DNA of 64,000 nucleotides, taken from positions 1 through 64,000 of the forward strand of contig JAOALB010000191.1 of assembly GCA_025331125.1 (NCBI GenBank), read 5' to 3'. The position numbers and the translations under genes are program-made. Below the pieces are notes generated by a model that did not search any database, was not told the DNA's origin, and saw nothing but the letters and a program-made list of their open reading frames with translations. The stretch comes from Mycogone perniciosa. Lineage: Eukaryota; Ascomycota; Sordariomycetes; Hypocreales; Hypocreaceae. Below are positions 63,243 through 64,000 of this stretch, piece by piece; position 1 is the stretch's first letter; each line of letters opens with the position of its first letter.

Positions 63243-64000
63243 CTAGACCTTTCCAGCATCCTTTTCGAATATGACCAATCTCTCTGCAAAGCCCTTTCCC
63301 GCGTTGCCCAGCGCATCGATATTATCCTGTTCCTTGAGGAGGATTACATTTTCCGGGTAAAGCTTTCCCAATAAAGCGAGCTTCAGGATGGGATCGGTCG
63401 TGGGAATAACATGAATCGTATTTCCATGCCCAGCCTTTATGGGAGGTGAGATAACCAAACCAGGTTTTGAGAGAATATCAGTGGTACTATGAATAAAAGC
63501 AGTGGGAGTATCATTCGTTATCGATGTCCCCAGCATCATGGACTCTGGCGCAGATTGGTGGCCAAGAGAAGACGAAGATACATTGTTGTTGACATTTTTC
63601 GAGGACTTGATCTCGTAGGCGTAGCGACGACCTCGAGCAATCTGACCAAGGTCCACGGAGACACAAATTCCTGAGTCGAGCGTCAATCTTAGTTTGACGA
63701 TGCGGCGGAGGGCATCGCCGCCTGCATCCACCGCGAGGGAAGACTCCGTTACGCGGGTGTCGATATCGAGCAAGGATGCCAGATTCCATCTGCCTTTAGA
63801 GACAACAGCTTCACTCCCAGATAGCTCAGCCCTAGGGGCATTGATATACTCCTTGTGTTCATAGTCGAACAGTATTTCCGATTCAGACTGGTGAAAGTGA
63901 GCTGGGTGATAGCGAAGTAAGCGCAGGGAACGGGAGCCTGACAAGAAGGCCGGGAGTATGAGGCCTTGAGAGTACTGAAAGCCATAGCCGCCTCTTGGAA
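63243..64000 (-). CDS. Unidentified protein, C-terminal part (5' end outside the window)
   Basis: An open minus-strand frame from the stop at 63,243-63,245 to the window edge gives at least 251 residues with no introns. There is no in-frame ATG near the annotated edge, so the start lies beyond 64,000. Visible parts are a start region GGYGFQYSQGLILPAFLSG and a segment with SLRLLRYHPAHFHQSESEILFDYEHKEYINAP. Then come a regular hydrophobic/charged region (RRIVKLRLTLDSGICVSVDLG), a Ser/Asn-rich linker and a C-terminal block (ILKLALLGKLYPENVILLKEQDNID). No signal peptide or membrane helix is visible in this part. I do not recognise the family. Codon use is normal and there are no stops, so it is very likely real. 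It is convergent with the regulator. Confidence 0.8.
   Translation of the reverse strand, partial: PRGGYGFQYSQGLILPAFLSGSRSLRLLRYHPAHFHQSESEILFDYEHKEYINAPRAELSGSEAVVSKGRWNLASLLDIDTRVTESSLAVDAGGDALRRIVKLRLTLDSGICVSVDLGQIARGRRYAYEIKSSKNVNNNVSSSSLGHQSAPESMMLGTSITNDTPTAFIHSTTDILSKPGLVISPPIKAGHGNTIHVIPTTDPILKLALLGKLYPENVILLKEQDNIDALGNAGKGFAERLVIFEKDAGKV

Noticed and set aside
1..64000. CRISPR arrays, rRNA or tRNA genes
   Set aside because: No regularly spaced direct repeats with unique spacers, and no tRNA- or rRNA-like sequence was found by eye; a tRNA scan would be the decisive check.

Overview
This window looks like a filamentous ascomycete (Pezizomycotina) chromosome. The genes have short introns (about 50-100 bp) with fungal GTRNGY donors and CTAAC/CTRAY branch points, and the protein families are typical: PDR-type ABC transporter, sugar-porter MFS, fused PabA-PabB, and a zinc-cluster regulator. 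Genus is not determinable by eye; a Eurotiomycete is plausible.

The window has two parts. Positions 1 to about 47,560 are an extremely AT-rich, gene-free block. It is made almost entirely of nested LTR retrotransposons destroyed by a C-to-T/G-to-A process, most likely repeat-induced point mutation (RIP). I could resolve the nesting from LTR ends and target-site duplications (TSDs). Ty3/gypsy element A (398-23,257, minus, TSD AATAG) carries a Ty1/copia element (5,903-20,328, minus, TSD TTAAC). That copia carries a second copia of the same family (9,844-17,057, plus, TSD TTACC). Ty3/gypsy element C (24,333 to about 39,980, plus) carries gypsy element B (24,898-32,886, minus), and B carries a nearly undamaged solo copia LTR (26,728-27,001). 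Gypsy element D (40,143-47,562, minus, TSD TTTAA) abuts the gene block. In the gypsy elements the order protease, reverse transcriptase, RNase H, integrase is still readable through the stop codons.

Positions 47,904-64,000 have normal composition and hold five genes: a PDR/ABCG full-size drug-efflux pump (minus), a divergently transcribed MFS sugar-porter (plus), a bifunctional aminodeoxychorismate (PABA) synthase (minus, convergent with the MFS gene), a divergent transcription factor combining a C2HC finger with a Zn2Cys6 cluster (plus), and an unidentified conserved-looking gene running off the right edge (minus). Rebuilt exon chains for the first four are multiples of three throughout (1,412, 515, 803 and 672 codons before stop). 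The transcription factor carries one in-frame TGA at codon 420, inside the regulatory domain, so as sequenced it would make a truncated protein.

The two transporters share a 1.1-kb promoter region, and the PABA synthase and the regulator share a 0.9-kb one. This layout permits co-regulation, but there is no core biosynthetic enzyme (PKS, NRPS, terpene synthase) in the window, so calling it a metabolite cluster would be speculation. The PABA synthase may simply be the housekeeping folate gene. I did not find a clearly undescribed system. The most informative oddities are the self-nesting of both transposon families, several islands that escaped mutation inside the RIP block, a chimeric-looking element C, the interrupted regulator, and a splice-like 21-codon insertion in the ABC gene.
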